NCBI RefSeq assembly: GCF_900129455.1
Contig: NZ_FQVU01000002.1
Coordinates: 434,001 to 498,000 of the forward strand
Source of the DNA: Jatrophihabitans endophyticus
GTDB taxonomy: Bacteria; Actinomycetota; Actinomycetes; Mycobacteriales; Jatrophihabitantaceae
Direction: 5' to 3'
DNA length: 64,000 nucleotides
A program made the translations under genes and the position numbers. The stretch's first letter is position 1. Each line of letters opens with the position of its first letter. This document shows, one piece after another, positions 1 to 8,245 of this stretch. The notes below the pieces were generated by a model. The model ran no database searches. It worked only from the letters and a program-made list of their open reading frames with translations, and was not told the origin of the DNA.

Positions 1-402
1 GGCGTCTTCGTGTCGCTGCCGTTCACCGCGTACGTCTTCATCGCCGGGCTCAACGGGATCTCGCACGAGGTCCTCGAGGCGGCCCGCATCGACGGTGCGT
101 CGTCGTGGCAGACCTACCGGCACGTGACGCTGCCGCTGCTGCGTCCGGCCCTGCTCGTCGCGACCGTCCTCAACATCATCTACGTCTTCAACTCCTTCCC
201 GGTGGTCTACACGCTCAACGAGCGCAACCCCGGTTTCGAGCACGACACGACGATCACCTTCATGTACAAGCTCGCCTTCAAGAGCGCCGAGCTCGACGTG
301 GGCATGTCGGCGGCGACCGGCGTCTTCAACGTCCTGCTCATCCTGGTCGTCGTCGTCATCTACCTGAAGACCGTGAAGTGGCAGGAGGAGCCGGGATCGT
401 GA
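1..402 (+). CDS. Sugar ABC transporter permease, MalF type (5' part cut by window edge)
   Basis: This is the C-terminal part of a binding-protein-dependent sugar permease; reading frame 1 is open from the first base, so the start lies outside the window. The EAA cytoplasmic loop that docks on the ATPase is visible at 76-99 (EAARIDGA), followed by membrane segments around LLVATVLNIIYVFNSF and the final NVLLILVVVVIYL. The last codons overlap the next permease as GTGA (399-402), the usual translational coupling of a MalF/MalG pair. The binding protein and substrate genes would be upstream, so the substrate is unknown. Confidence 0.93.
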   Translation, partial: GVFVSLPFTAYVFIAGLNGISHEVLEAARIDGASSWQTYRHVTLPLLRPALLVATVLNIIYVFNSFPVVYTLNERNPGFEHDTTITFMYKLAFKSAELDVGMSAATGVFNVLLILVVVVIYLKTVKWQEEPGS

Positions 403-1298
403 CGACGTCCATCACCGCCACCGCCGTCGGCGACGCGACCGGCGAGCAACCCGCTCCCGTACGCCGTCACCGGGGCTGGCGACGCTGGCGTCCGGTCGTG
501 CTGCCGGTCGTCGGGTTCGTGCTCGCGCTCGTGCTGCTCTCGCCCTACATCGTCATGCTGCTCGACGCGCTGCGTCCGAGCGCCGACGTCGTGGCGACCC
601 CGACGACCTTCCTGCCGCGGCACTGGCGGTTCTCGTCCTTCGGCGACGTGCTGTCCGACGACCGGTTCCTCAACTGGCTCAAGACCTCGTTGCTCGTCGC
701 GGGGGTCTCGACGGCCATCGTCCTCGTCGCGGCGGTGCCGGCCGCGTACTTCACGGCCCGCTACCGCTTCCCGGGCCGCACGCTGTTCCTCTTCCTCGTC
801 CTGGTCACGCAGATGTTCTCGCCCACGTCGCTGGTGGTCGGCATCTACCGCGAGTTCTTCGACCTGAGCCTCGTGAACACCTACCAGGCGATCATCCTGA
901 CCAACGCGGCGTTCAATCTCGCGTTCGCGGTGTGGATCCTGCACGGGTTCTTCTCCGCCGTCCCGAAGGACGTCGAGGACGCCGCGCACCTCGACGGCTG
1001 CAGCAAGTTCGGCACGCTGTGGCGCGTGATGCTGCCGCTCACCAAGCCGGGGCTCGTGACCGCGGTCGTGTTCACCTTCATCGCGGCATGGAACGAGTAC
1101 GTGGTCGCGCTGACGCTGATGCAGGACGACTCGCGCAAGCCGCTGACGGTGGGCATCAACTCCTACGTCACCGGCTACCAGCAGAACTGGGACCTGCTCT
1201 TCGCCGCGTCCATCATCGCGATCGTGCCGGTCGTCGTGCTCTTCGCCGCCATCGAGAAGCACCTGGTGGGCGGCCTCACCGCCGGCTCGGTGAAGTAG
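399..1298 (+). CDS. Sugar ABC transporter permease, MalG type
   Basis: A 299-residue inner-membrane permease of the MalG family, the second subunit of the importer that begins before the window. The start is the GTG at 399, which overlaps the stop of the preceding permease by four bases. About 35 basic N-terminal residues precede the first membrane segment (VVLPVVGFVLALVLLSPYIV). The EAA motif reads EDAAHLDGCSKFGTLW in the C-terminal half, before the typical MalG ending VAGGLTAGSVK-like (here LVGGLTAGSVK). No ATPase or hydrolase follows. The transcript meets the opposite-strand toxin-antitoxin scar and the dehydrogenase gene. Confidence 0.93.
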   Translation: MTTSITATAVGDATGEQPAPVRRHRGWRRWRPVVLPVVGFVLALVLLSPYIVMLLDALRPSADVVATPTTFLPRHWRFSSFGDVLSDDRFLNWLKTSLLVAGVSTAIVLVAAVPAAYFTARYRFPGRTLFLFLVLVTQMFSPTSLVVGIYREFFDLSLVNTYQAIILTNAAFNLAFAVWILHGFFSAVPKDVEDAAHLDGCSKFGTLWRVMLPLTKPGLVTAVVFTFIAAWNEYVVALTLMQDDSRKPLTVGINSYVTGYQQNWDLLFAASIIAIVPVVVLFAAIEKHLVGGLTAGSVK

Positions 1299-1320
1299 CG
1301 CCGTCAGGCGGGAACGGATC

Positions 1321-1470
1321 CTAGACCCGGCTGCCGGCGAAGCGGCGCAGGTCGCGGTCGTGGCTCCACATCACCGTCACGTCGTGCCGACGCATCAGCG
1401 CGACGAGGTGCGCGTCGGGCACCAGGTCGTAGGGACGCTCGGATCGAGATCGAGAGTCGTGCGCACGCAT
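1321..1470 (-). pseudogene. Scar of a VapBC toxin-antitoxin locus (VapB start joined to VapC end)
   Basis: Two out-of-frame relics lie on the minus strand. From GTG 1466 the frame reads V-R-T-T-L-D-L-D-P, the canonical first residues of VapB antitoxins (MRTTLDID-type), and then loses similarity. In another frame, from about 1439 to the stop at 1321-1323, it reads DLVPDAHLVALMRRHD followed by TVMWSHDRDLRRFAGSRV. That is the end of a PIN-domain VapC toxin, with the DAHL helix and the acidic DRD strand. The N-terminal PIN acidic residues and most of VapB are missing. The simplest explanation is an internal deletion that fused the start of vapB to the end of vapC. The similarity is judged by eye. 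Confidence 0.7.
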
Positions 1471-1501
1471 CCGACGCCACCGATCGTCGCATCGGATGCG
1501 C

Positions 1502-2494
1502 CTAGCCCGGGATCACCTGCGTCTTCAGTCCCTTGCCCGTCTTGAACGCCTCGATCGCACCGGCGTAGTCCTCGAGCGGGACGCGGTCGGTGATGAACAG
1601 GCCCGGGTCGAGCACACCGGTGGCGAAGAGCTCGGCGGCCCGCTCGTAGCTGTGCAGGACCGCCATCGACCCGGTGATGGTGATCTCCTTGTTGTAGATC
1701 CGGTACGGGTCGATGGTGGCGCGGGCGGCGTAGTCGGCGACCCCGAACTGCAGGAAGGTGCCGCCGGGCGCGACGCGACCGAGCCCGTCCTGGATGGCCT
1801 TGTCGTTGCCGGTGGCGTCGATGACGAGCTCCCAGCCGAACTCCGGCTCGATGCCGTCGGCCGTGGTCTCGGCGTGCGTCACCCCGAGCCCGCGGGCGGT
1901 CTCGAGCCGGTCGGTGTTGAGGTCGACGACGTCGATGCTCGTCGCCCCCACCCGCTGCGCGAGGCGCAGCATCATCAGCCCCATCGTGCCGGCACCGTAG
2001 ATGAGCACGTGCGAACCCAGCTGGCTGGTCAGCACGTCGTAGCCGCGAACCGCGCACGAGAGCGGCTCGATCAGCGTCGCGTCGGCGGTCTCGACGTGGT
2101 CGGGCAGCCGCACGCAGTTGGCCGCGGGCACCGCGACGAACTCGGCGGCGCCGCCGGACACCGACACCCCGATCGCGTTCCAGCGCAGGCACAGGTTGTT
2201 GCGCCCGCGTCGGCAGTAGTGGCACTCGTGGCAGTACAGCGAGGGGTCCACGGCGACCCGGTCGCCCTCGCGCACGTCGGTGACGCCGGCACCCAGCGCG
2301 ACGACGGTCCCGGCGAACTCGTGCCCCGGGATCACCGGCAGCGTCGGCGCGAACTCGCCCTGCAGGATGTGCAGATCGGTGCCGCACAGGCCGCACGCGG
2401 CGACCTGGACGACGACCTCACCGTCCTGCGGAGTGGGGTCGTCCACCGTCTCGACCGTCACCTCGCCGACGGCCTTGACCACCGCTGCTCTCAC
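1502..2494 (-). CDS. Zinc-dependent medium-chain alcohol/polyol dehydrogenase
   Basis: A 330-residue MDR-family dehydrogenase, probably oxidising a polyol or sugar alcohol with NAD(P). The catalytic zinc site is visible as CGLCGTDLHI and GHEFAGTV. The structural zinc loop has four cysteines (CHECHYCRRGRNNLC), and the Rossmann motif is GAGTMG. The GTG start at 2494 follows AAGGA at short spacing. It is the last gene of a four-gene minus-strand operon behind a binding protein and two permeases. The locus is therefore likely a sorbitol, mannitol or arabitol uptake and oxidation system, although the exact substrate cannot be read from sequence. Confidence 0.9.
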   Translation of the reverse strand: MRAAVVKAVGEVTVETVDDPTPQDGEVVVQVAACGLCGTDLHILQGEFAPTLPVIPGHEFAGTVVALGAGVTDVREGDRVAVDPSLYCHECHYCRRGRNNLCLRWNAIGVSVSGGAAEFVAVPAANCVRLPDHVETADATLIEPLSCAVRGYDVLTSQLGSHVLIYGAGTMGLMMLRLAQRVGATSIDVVDLNTDRLETARGLGVTHAETTADGIEPEFGWELVIDATGNDKAIQDGLGRVAPGGTFLQFGVADYAARATIDPYRIYNKEITITGSMAVLHSYERAAELFATGVLDPGLFITDRVPLEDYAGAIEAFKTGKGLKTQVIPG

Positions 2495-2531
2495 TGCGTC
2501 CTTCTTTCCTCGTCACGGTCCGGGTCCGGCG

Positions 2532-3443
2532 TCACTTCACGGCGCCGAGGGAGAGCCCCTGGACCAGTTTGTCCTGTGCCGCGAATCCAGCGGCGAGCAC
2601 GGGCAGCGACACGATGGTCGCGGCCGCGCAGACCTTGGCGAGGAACAGCCCCTGGCTGGTCACGAAGCTGGTGAGGAACACCGGCGCGGTCTGCGCCGCG
2701 ACCCCGGTGAGCACCCGGGCGAAGAGCAGCTCGTTCCAGCTGAAGATGAAGCAGATCAACGACGTCGCCGCGATGCCCGGCATCGTGATCGGCACGATGA
2801 TGCGGCGCATCTGGTACGGCAGGCTCGCCCCGTCGAGGGAGGCGGCCTCGAGAATCGCCCGGGGCACCTCGGCGAGGAATGAGCGCATCATCCACACCGC
2901 GATGGGCAGGTTCATCGACATGTACAGCACGATCAGCAGGAAGACGTTGTCGAGCAGGTCGACCTTCTGCGCGAACAGGTAGATCGGCAGCAACCCCGCG
3001 ATCGGCGGCAGCATCTTGGTCGACAGGAAGAAGAACATCACGTCGGTCCACTTGCGCACCGGCCGGATCGACAGCGCGTACGCGGCGGGGATCGCCAGCA
3101 GCAGCACGAGCGCGGTCGAGACCACGCTGGCGGTCAGCGAGTTCAGCAGGTACGGCCAGGGGCTCGTACCGCCGGAGAAGAAATCGCGGTAGCCGTCGAG
3201 GTCGAGCGGCGCGGTCACGTACGGCGGGTTGTGACCGGCGTTCTGCTCGCTGTGGAACGACGTGAGGATCATCCACAGCACCGGCAGGACGAAGATGATG
3301 CCGATGACCCACGCGAGCAGGCCGAGCAGCGGACCGCCGTAACGCCGGGTCCGCGGGCTGCTGCCGGCGCTACCCGGGGCGCGCGTGGTCTCGGCGGCGT
3401 CCGGCGCGTCGGGGGCGTCGGGGGCGTTCACCGTCGCGGTCAT
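2532..3443 (-). CDS. Sugar/polyol ABC transporter permease, MalG/SmoG type
   Basis: A 303-residue permease. The ATG at 3443 overlaps the upstream permease stop as ATGA, which decides the start; the frame stays open further upstream only as a shadow of the neighbour. The N-terminus is a low-complexity Asp-Ala-Pro repeat (APDAPDAPDAAE), likely cytoplasmic and disordered. Six membrane segments follow, with the EAA loop ILEAASLDGASLPYQM. The end, LVQGLSLGAVK, is the standard MalG-type C-terminus. It forms the translocation pore together with the product of 3440-4420. No ATPase gene is in the operon, so a shared MsiK/UgpC-type ATPase is presumed. Confidence 0.93.
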   Translation of the reverse strand: MTATVNAPDAPDAPDAAETTRAPGSAGSSPRTRRYGGPLLGLLAWVIGIIFVLPVLWMILTSFHSEQNAGHNPPYVTAPLDLDGYRDFFSGGTSPWPYLLNSLTASVVSTALVLLLAIPAAYALSIRPVRKWTDVMFFFLSTKMLPPIAGLLPIYLFAQKVDLLDNVFLLIVLYMSMNLPIAVWMMRSFLAEVPRAILEAASLDGASLPYQMRRIIVPITMPGIAATSLICFIFSWNELLFARVLTGVAAQTAPVFLTSFVTSQGLFLAKVCAAATIVSLPVLAAGFAAQDKLVQGLSLGAVK

Positions 3444-4420
3444 CGCTCCTCCTCGAACAGCGACGACACGACCCGTAGGGCGAACGTCGCGATGATCAGC
3501 GAGCCGATGACCACGATGACGCCCTGCGCGGACGCGAGGCCGTAGTCGTGCGCACTGAAGAAGGTCTGGTAGATCGTGTAGGGCAGGTTCGCGGTGTCGA
3601 GACCGCCGGACGTGATCGTGAAGACCGCGTCGAAGTTCTGGACGATGTAGATGCTGCCGAGCAGGCCGCCGAGCTCCAGGTACTTGCGCATGTGCGGCAG
3701 CGTGATGAACCGGAACGCCTGCCAGCTGGACGCGCCGTCGACGTGCGCCGCCTCGGTGACCTCGCGGTCGCGGGACTGCAGACCCGCCAGCAGGATCAGC
3801 ATCATGAACGGCGTCCACTGCCAGATCAGCTGCAGCTCGACCATCAGCTTGGGGTGCGCGGTCAGCCAGTCCGGCTGCGGCGCGTCGCCGCCGAACAGGT
3901 TCCAGATCGACGTCAACGTCCCGTTGAGCAGGCCGTAACCGGGGTTGTAGACGCCGTGCTTGAACAGCAGGGCGGCGGCGACCGGTACGACGAGGAACGG
4001 CGCGATCATCAGCGTCCGCACGATGCCGCGACCGAAGAACGCGCGGTCGAGCAGCAGCGCGATGCACAGGCCGAGCACGAGGCTGACGAGCACGACGGTC
4101 ACCGTCAGCAGGATCGTGAACAGCACCGACGAGCGCAGCGCGGAGTCGCTGAACACCTTGCGGTAGTTGTCGATCCCGGCGAACCCCTTGTTGGCCGGCG
4201 ACAACGCGTTCCAGCGCATGAAGGAGATGACCAGCGTCGCGACGAACGGCAGCTGGGTCACGACGACCATGAAGATCAGGCCGGGCAGCAGCGGCGCCCT
4301 GCGCATCCACTTGTCGCGGCCGGTGACCAGCCCGGTGCCGTTGCCCGTGGGCTCGGGCACCTCGGCTTCGCGTTCCGCGACCGGGGCGGCCGGTGCCGCG
4401 CCCGACGTTGCGCTCGACAT
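3440..4420 (-). CDS. Sugar/polyol ABC transporter permease, MalF/SmoE type
   Basis: A 326-residue permease with a polar N-terminal tail of about 35 residues and six membrane segments, starting with LLPGLIFMVVVTQLPFVATL. The EAA loop is VTEAAHVDGASSWQAF. Spacing to the binding-protein gene upstream is nine bases, and the stop overlaps the next permease (3440-3443). A GGGGGA lies just before the ATG. It is paired with the binding protein at 4430-5779 and the permease at 2532-3443 as one importer, regulated presumably by the divergent SorC-type gene. Confidence 0.93.
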   Translation of the reverse strand: MSSATSGAAPAAPVAEREAEVPEPTGNGTGLVTGRDKWMRRAPLLPGLIFMVVVTQLPFVATLVISFMRWNALSPANKGFAGIDNYRKVFSDSALRSSVLFTILLTVTVVLVSLVLGLCIALLLDRAFFGRGIVRTLMIAPFLVVPVAAALLFKHGVYNPGYGLLNGTLTSIWNLFGGDAPQPDWLTAHPKLMVELQLIWQWTPFMMLILLAGLQSRDREVTEAAHVDGASSWQAFRFITLPHMRKYLELGGLLGSIYIVQNFDAVFTITSGGLDTANLPYTIYQTFFSAHDYGLASAQGVIVVIGSLIIATFALRVVSSLFEEER

Positions 4421-4429
4421 GGCGTCCCC

Positions 4430-5779
4430 CTACTTGTACGTGTCGCCGACGGTGGACGCGAGATCCTGGCCGGTGTCGAGCGCGCTCTGCACCGACTGCT
4501 TGCCGGCGATGGCGGCACTGAACTCCTGCGAGAACTTCGTCCCGAAGTCGGTGAACTCGGGAATGTCGACGAACTGGATGCCGACCCAGGGCCGCGGCTG
4601 GACCCCCGGTGAGCGCGGGTCGACCGACTGGATCGAGGACAGCGTCGGTTTCGCGAAGGCCCCCGCGATCTTCAGATAGTCCGGGTTGGAGTAGGTCGAG
4701 GTGCGCTTGCCGGCGGGCACGTTGGCCCAGCCGAGTCGGCGTCCGACGAGCTCCTCGTACTTCTTGCTCGAGGCCCACTCGACGAAGCGCGCCGCCTTGT
4801 CCTTGTGGTCGCTCGCCTTCTCGATCGCCCACGACCACGCGAACAGCCAGCCCGCCGTCTTCGTCTTGACGACCGGCGCCGGGACGTAGCCGATCTTGCC
4901 GGCCACCGGCGAGCCCTTGGCCTCGAGCGATCCCGCCGCGGAGGTCGCGTCGTACCACATGGCGACCTTGCCCTGCTGCAGGTTGGTCAGGCACTCGGTG
5001 AAGCCGGCCTGGGCCGCGCCGACCTCCCCGTGTCGGCGGACGAGGTCGACGTAGAAGTCGGCGGCCTGCTTGAAGGCGGGCGAGTCGACCTGCGCGTTCC
5101 AGTCCTTGTCGAACCAGGTCCCACCGAAGGTGTTGACGAGGGTCGTGAACGGCGCGAGCACCTGACCCCAGCCGGGCTGGCCCCGCAGGCAGATGCCGCG
5201 CATCCCCTGCTGCGCGCCGTCGGCCTTGGCCGCGAGGGCCGCCACCTGCTGCCAGGTCGGGTGCGGCGGCATCGTCAGTCCCTTCTTGGCGAAGACGTCC
5301 TTGCGGTACATCAGGAAGGACGACTCGCCGTAGAAGGGCTCGCCGTAGATCTTGCCGTCGTCGCCGGTCAGGCTCTGGGCGATCGGCTTGAGGATGTCGG
5401 CCTGGTCGAAGGACGCGTCGTTCCTCACGTAGCGGTCCAGCGGCTCGAGCCAGCCGTTCTTCGAGTAGAACGGGATCTCGTAGTTCGACAGCGTGGCGAC
5501 GTCGTACTGATGCGCCTGGCTCGAGAACTCCTGGCTGGCCTTGTCGCGCAGGTCGTCCTCGGGCAGCACGGTGAAGCTGAGTTTGATGCCGGTCTCCTTG
5601 GTGAACTCCGGCGCCAGCTTCTGCAGATCGATCATCTGCGGGTTGTTCACCATGAGCACCCGGACCGTGCCCGCGCCCCCCGTGTCGCCCCAGCCCTGCG
5701 CACCGCAGGAGGCGAGCGCTCCCGTCAGCAGCGGCACGGCCAGCACCGCCAGCGCCGCGCGAATCGTCCTACCCCGCAC
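4430..5779 (-). CDS. Extracellular solute-binding lipoprotein of sugar/polyol importer
   Basis: A 449-residue family-1 solute-binding protein. The N-terminus is a lipoprotein signal with the lipobox LASC (lipidated Cys at residue 25), so the protein is anchored outside the membrane. Features typical of the family are the early strand TVRVLMVNNPQM, the tryptophan-rich W-Q-Q region near the middle and the late AARFVEWASSKKYEEL helix. The start is the GTG behind AGGAGG at 5779. It is the first gene of the operon with two permeases and the zinc dehydrogenase, and it divergently faces the SorC-type regulator across 162 bases. It delivers the ligand to the permease pair. Confidence 0.93.
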   Translation of the reverse strand: MRGRTIRAALAVLAVPLLTGALASCGAQGWGDTGGAGTVRVLMVNNPQMIDLQKLAPEFTKETGIKLSFTVLPEDDLRDKASQEFSSQAHQYDVATLSNYEIPFYSKNGWLEPLDRYVRNDASFDQADILKPIAQSLTGDDGKIYGEPFYGESSFLMYRKDVFAKKGLTMPPHPTWQQVAALAAKADGAQQGMRGICLRGQPGWGQVLAPFTTLVNTFGGTWFDKDWNAQVDSPAFKQAADFYVDLVRRHGEVGAAQAGFTECLTNLQQGKVAMWYDATSAAGSLEAKGSPVAGKIGYVPAPVVKTKTAGWLFAWSWAIEKASDHKDKAARFVEWASSKKYEELVGRRLGWANVPAGKRTSTYSNPDYLKIAGAFAKPTLSSIQSVDPRSPGVQPRPWVGIQFVDIPEFTDFGTKFSQEFSAAIAGKQSVQSALDTGQDLASTVGDTYK

Positions 5780-5873
5780 GAATCCTCCTCGACTCGTCAG
5801 GACACCGATAGCTCAAACGAGCGCCAGCCCGCTCGGAAATCTCCGGACGAAACTCCCGCTTGCCGGTGGTCGC

Positions 5874-5906
5874 TGTCAACGGTTTCTGACAAACTGGAAG
5901 TCAACG
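5874..5906. promoter_or_regulatory. Candidate operator region of the polyol operon
   Basis: The divergent gap between the binding-protein gene and the SorC-type regulator holds two direct copies of GTCAACG (5875-5881 and 5900-5906). A TGTCA-N8-TGACA inverted repeat (5874-5891) overlaps the first copy. Such paired sites in front of both genes are what a DNA-looping or oligomeric SorC regulator would use. No clear -10/-35 pair is visible, so the assignment is inferred from position and symmetry. Confidence 0.35.
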
Positions 5907-5941
5907 CGCTCACATGAGCGGTGCCGGCGAGGGGGTGCACG

Positions 5942-6916
5942 GTGTCGCCCACACCAGGCCAGCACGTGCTGCTCGCCCGCGTCGCGCGGCTCTTCTACCT
6001 CGACGAGCTGTCCAAGAGCGACATCGCCGATCGGCTCGGCATCAGCCGTTTCCGGGTCGCCCGGCTGCTCGAGACCGCCCGCCGCGAGGGCATCGTGTCG
6101 ATCCGCATCGAGTCACCCGCCGGTGTCGACACCGAGTTGTCCGTCCAGCTGCAGGAACGGTTCGGCCTGGCCCACGCTGTGGTGATCGAGCACGGGGGCG
6201 AGGACATGCCCGAGCTGCGCCGACGGCTGGGGCAGGTGGCGGCCGGGGTCCTGAGCGAGATCGTCACCGCCGACGACGTCCTGGGTCTGGCGTGGGCACG
6301 GTCGCTGCAGGGCGTCGGCGCCGCGGTGCGCAGCATCGCGGCGTGCCCCGTGGTCCAGCTGACGGGTGCGCTGTCCGGGCCCGACGGAAGCGACGTGCTC
6401 GAGCTCGTCCGCTCGGTGGCGCAGGCCGGCGGCGGGACCCCGCACGTGTACTACGCGCCGCTCGTCGCACCGGACGCCGCCTCGGCCCGCGTCGTGCTGC
6501 GCCAGCCCGACGTCGCGCGTGCCCTCGAGCTCGCCGACCGCGTCACCGTCGCGGCGGTGGGGATCGGCGCCTGGGAACCGGGACTGTCGACCATCTACGA
6601 CATGGTGGAGCCCGAGGCCCGCGAGCAGGCCAGTGCCCTGGGCACCATCGGCGAGATCTCCGGCGCGCTCGTCGGTCGCGACGGCCACTCCATCTCCGGT
6701 GCGTTGAGCAAGCGCATCATCGGCGTCACCGGCGACCAGCTACGGCGCGCCGGCACCGTCATATCGGTCGCGTACGGCCGCGGCAAGGCCGACGCCGTCC
6801 GGGCCGCCCTGCGCGGCGGCCTCGTGAACGGTCTCGTCACCCATACCGAGCTCGCCCGCGCGCTGCTGGTCGCCGACCAGCGCGCGACCGAACCGGCCGC
6901 CGCCGATGCCGGCTGA
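5942..6916 (+). CDS. SorC/DeoR-type sugar-binding transcriptional regulator
   Basis: A 324-residue regulator. The N-terminal helix-turn-helix reads KSDIADRLGISRFRVARLLE (about residues 22-41). A large sugar-phosphate-isomerase-like effector domain follows, with the LGLAWARSLQ stretch and the C-terminal SKRIIGVTGDQLRRAG segment. I prefer the GTG at 5942, which has GAGGGGG eight bases upstream, over the in-frame GTG at 5921, which has no ribosome site. Its position, divergent from the importer/dehydrogenase operon, suggests that it controls that operon and binds a phosphorylated sugar or polyol. Confidence 0.88.
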   Translation: MSPTPGQHVLLARVARLFYLDELSKSDIADRLGISRFRVARLLETARREGIVSIRIESPAGVDTELSVQLQERFGLAHAVVIEHGGEDMPELRRRLGQVAAGVLSEIVTADDVLGLAWARSLQGVGAAVRSIAACPVVQLTGALSGPDGSDVLELVRSVAQAGGGTPHVYYAPLVAPDAASARVVLRQPDVARALELADRVTVAAVGIGAWEPGLSTIYDMVEPEAREQASALGTIGEISGALVGRDGHSISGALSKRIIGVTGDQLRRAGTVISVAYGRGKADAVRAALRGGLVNGLVTHTELARALLVADQRATEPAAADAG

Positions 6917-7691
6917 CGAGCTGCTCGCCGGCGGCACCGCGAACCGCGGCCGCGTCTTCCGCGTGGGCGACACCGTGCACCGCCCGCGCGGCGGGCACGC
7001 GCCCGCGGTCCACGCGCTGCTCGGTCATCTGCGCGACACGGGGTTCCGCGGCGCGCCCGGCGTCGTGGACGGCGCCGCCGACGGTGGCCGCGTCGAGGTG
7101 CTCGACTACGTGCCCGGCACCGCGGCCGTCGAACCACTGCCCGGGTGGGCGCTGACCGACGACGCGCTGGCCACGGTCGGCTCGTTGCTGCGCAGCTTCC
7201 ACGACCACGCCGCGAGCTTCGACGCCACGCCGCTGCGCTGGCAGCGGGCGGTGCCGCCGCCGTGGCGCGGCACCCTGGTGACGCACAACGACGTCAACCC
7301 CGCCAACGTCGTCTTCCGCGACGGCCGGGCCGTGGCCCTCATCGACTTCGACCTCGCCGCGCCCGGGAGCCGGCCCTGGGACCTTGCGATAGCGGCATGC
7401 TGCTGGGCGCCGCTGCGCGAACCCGCCGACGTCACCGACGACCGCGCCGGTGCGGCGGCCCGTCGGCTGCGGGCGCTGCTGGACGGCTACGGCGCCGACG
7501 CCATCCTGCGCACCGCGACCGTGGCCGCCTCCGCGACCGCGAACGCGTGGATCGCCGCCGTCATCCGCGACGCCAGCCAGGCCGGGCACCCGGCCTTCGG
7601 CCGCATGTGGGAGGCACAGGCGGAGATGTACCGGCGCGCGGGCGGCTGGATCGTCGCCCACCGCCGCGAGCTGCACGCCGCCGTCCGCTGA
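6906..7691 (+). CDS. Aminoglycoside-phosphotransferase-like kinase family protein
   Basis: A 261-residue small-molecule kinase of the APH/choline-kinase fold. The catalytic loop THNDVNPANVVF (H-x-D-x4-N) and the metal-binding IDFD are both present, so the enzyme should be active. The N-terminal glycine-rich ATP lobe is short. The ATG at 6906 overlaps the regulator's end by 11 bases, so the two are cotranscribed. Most members of this family are not antibiotic kinases. In this context phosphorylation of an imported polyol or sugar is possible but unproven. A long hairpin follows immediately. Confidence 0.8.
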   Translation: MPADELLAGGTANRGRVFRVGDTVHRPRGGHAPAVHALLGHLRDTGFRGAPGVVDGAADGGRVEVLDYVPGTAAVEPLPGWALTDDALATVGSLLRSFHDHAASFDATPLRWQRAVPPPWRGTLVTHNDVNPANVVFRDGRAVALIDFDLAAPGSRPWDLAIAACCWAPLREPADVTDDRAGAAARRLRALLDGYGADAILRTATVAASATANAWIAAVIRDASQAGHPAFGRMWEAQAEMYRRAGGWIVAHRRELHAAVR

Positions 7692-7694
7692 CGC

Positions 7695-7752
7695 CTTCCT
7701 CGGCGAGTTGGTTGCTGCGAGCCGCTGTTTTGCCACCAACTCGCCGAGGAAG
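7695..7752. terminator. Long perfect hairpin between convergent genes
   Basis: An 18-bp perfect inverted repeat (7695-7712 with 7735-7752; arm CTTCCTCGGCGAGTTGGT) around a 22-base loop fills the gap between the kinase gene and the convergent cNMP-binding gene. There is no T run. Its position suggests a bidirectional terminator. Confidence 0.75.
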
Positions 7753-7756
7753 ACGG

Positions 7757-8164
7757 TCAGTCGCTGTGGGCGTCGTAGACCGCGCGGAAGGCGTCGGCCA
7801 GGGCGGACCGCTGGGACAGCAGCGTGCGCAGCGCGTCGTACTCGACCCGCAGCCCGGCCACTCGGCTCGAGGAGGTGACGGTCGCGCGACGCTGCCCGCC
7901 GCCGAGCAGCGCCATCTCCCCGATGAGGTCGCCGGGTCCGAGCTCGGCGATCTGTTCGCGCTGGTGGAACACCAGCGCCGTGCCCTCCGTCAGCACGAAG
8001 CAGGCGTCGGCGGGGATGCCCTCCTGCACGAGCGGCCAGCCCGCCGGGAGCGTGAACGGGCCGCCGGCGTCGACCAGGGCGGCGACGTCGTCCTTGCTGC
8101 AGTCGGCGAACGTCGCGTACCCGGTGAGGGTCGAGGTCAGCTTGCGCTTGTCGCCACCGGGCAT
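7757..8164 (-). CDS. Small cyclic-nucleotide-binding domain protein
   Basis: A 135-residue protein that is almost entirely one cNMP-binding (CAP_ED) beta-roll. The family signature is GDLIGEMALLGGGQRRATVTS, in which the GEMAL and RRATV motifs contact the nucleotide phosphate. There is no DNA-binding or catalytic domain, so it is a stand-alone sensor. The ATG at 8164 follows GGAG by five bases and is preferred to an upstream GTG that would leave no spacer. It is downstream of the drug exporter but separated from it by a hairpin. Confidence 0.85.
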   Translation of the reverse strand: MPGGDKRKLTSTLTGYATFADCSKDDVAALVDAGGPFTLPAGWPLVQEGIPADACFVLTEGTALVFHQREQIAELGPGDLIGEMALLGGGQRRATVTSSSRVAGLRVEYDALRTLLSQRSALADAFRAVYDAHSD

Positions 8165-8183
8165 GAGCACTCCATCGGGTCGG

Positions 8184-8201
8184 GCGGACGCGATCGTCCG
8201 C
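8184..8201. terminator. Short hairpin between exporter and cNMP gene
   Basis: GCGGACG (8184-8190) and CGTCCGC (8195-8201) form a seven-base-pair stem with a CGAT loop in the minus-strand gap. It may end the MarR-exporter transcript. Confidence 0.4.
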
Positions 8202-8245
8202 GGCAGGATGCCCGCGAGCCTAGAGGCGGTGGTGCCGCGCGCGCA

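Noticed and set aside
3412-3443. Asp-Ala-Pro repeat at the permease N-terminus as a functional repeat element
   Set aside because: It is a short in-frame low-complexity tail common in actinobacterial permeases.
6906-7691. Aminoglycoside kinase resistance gene
   Set aside because: The family has many non-resistance kinases and the gene is coupled to a sugar-type regulator; nothing in the sequence points to antibiotics.
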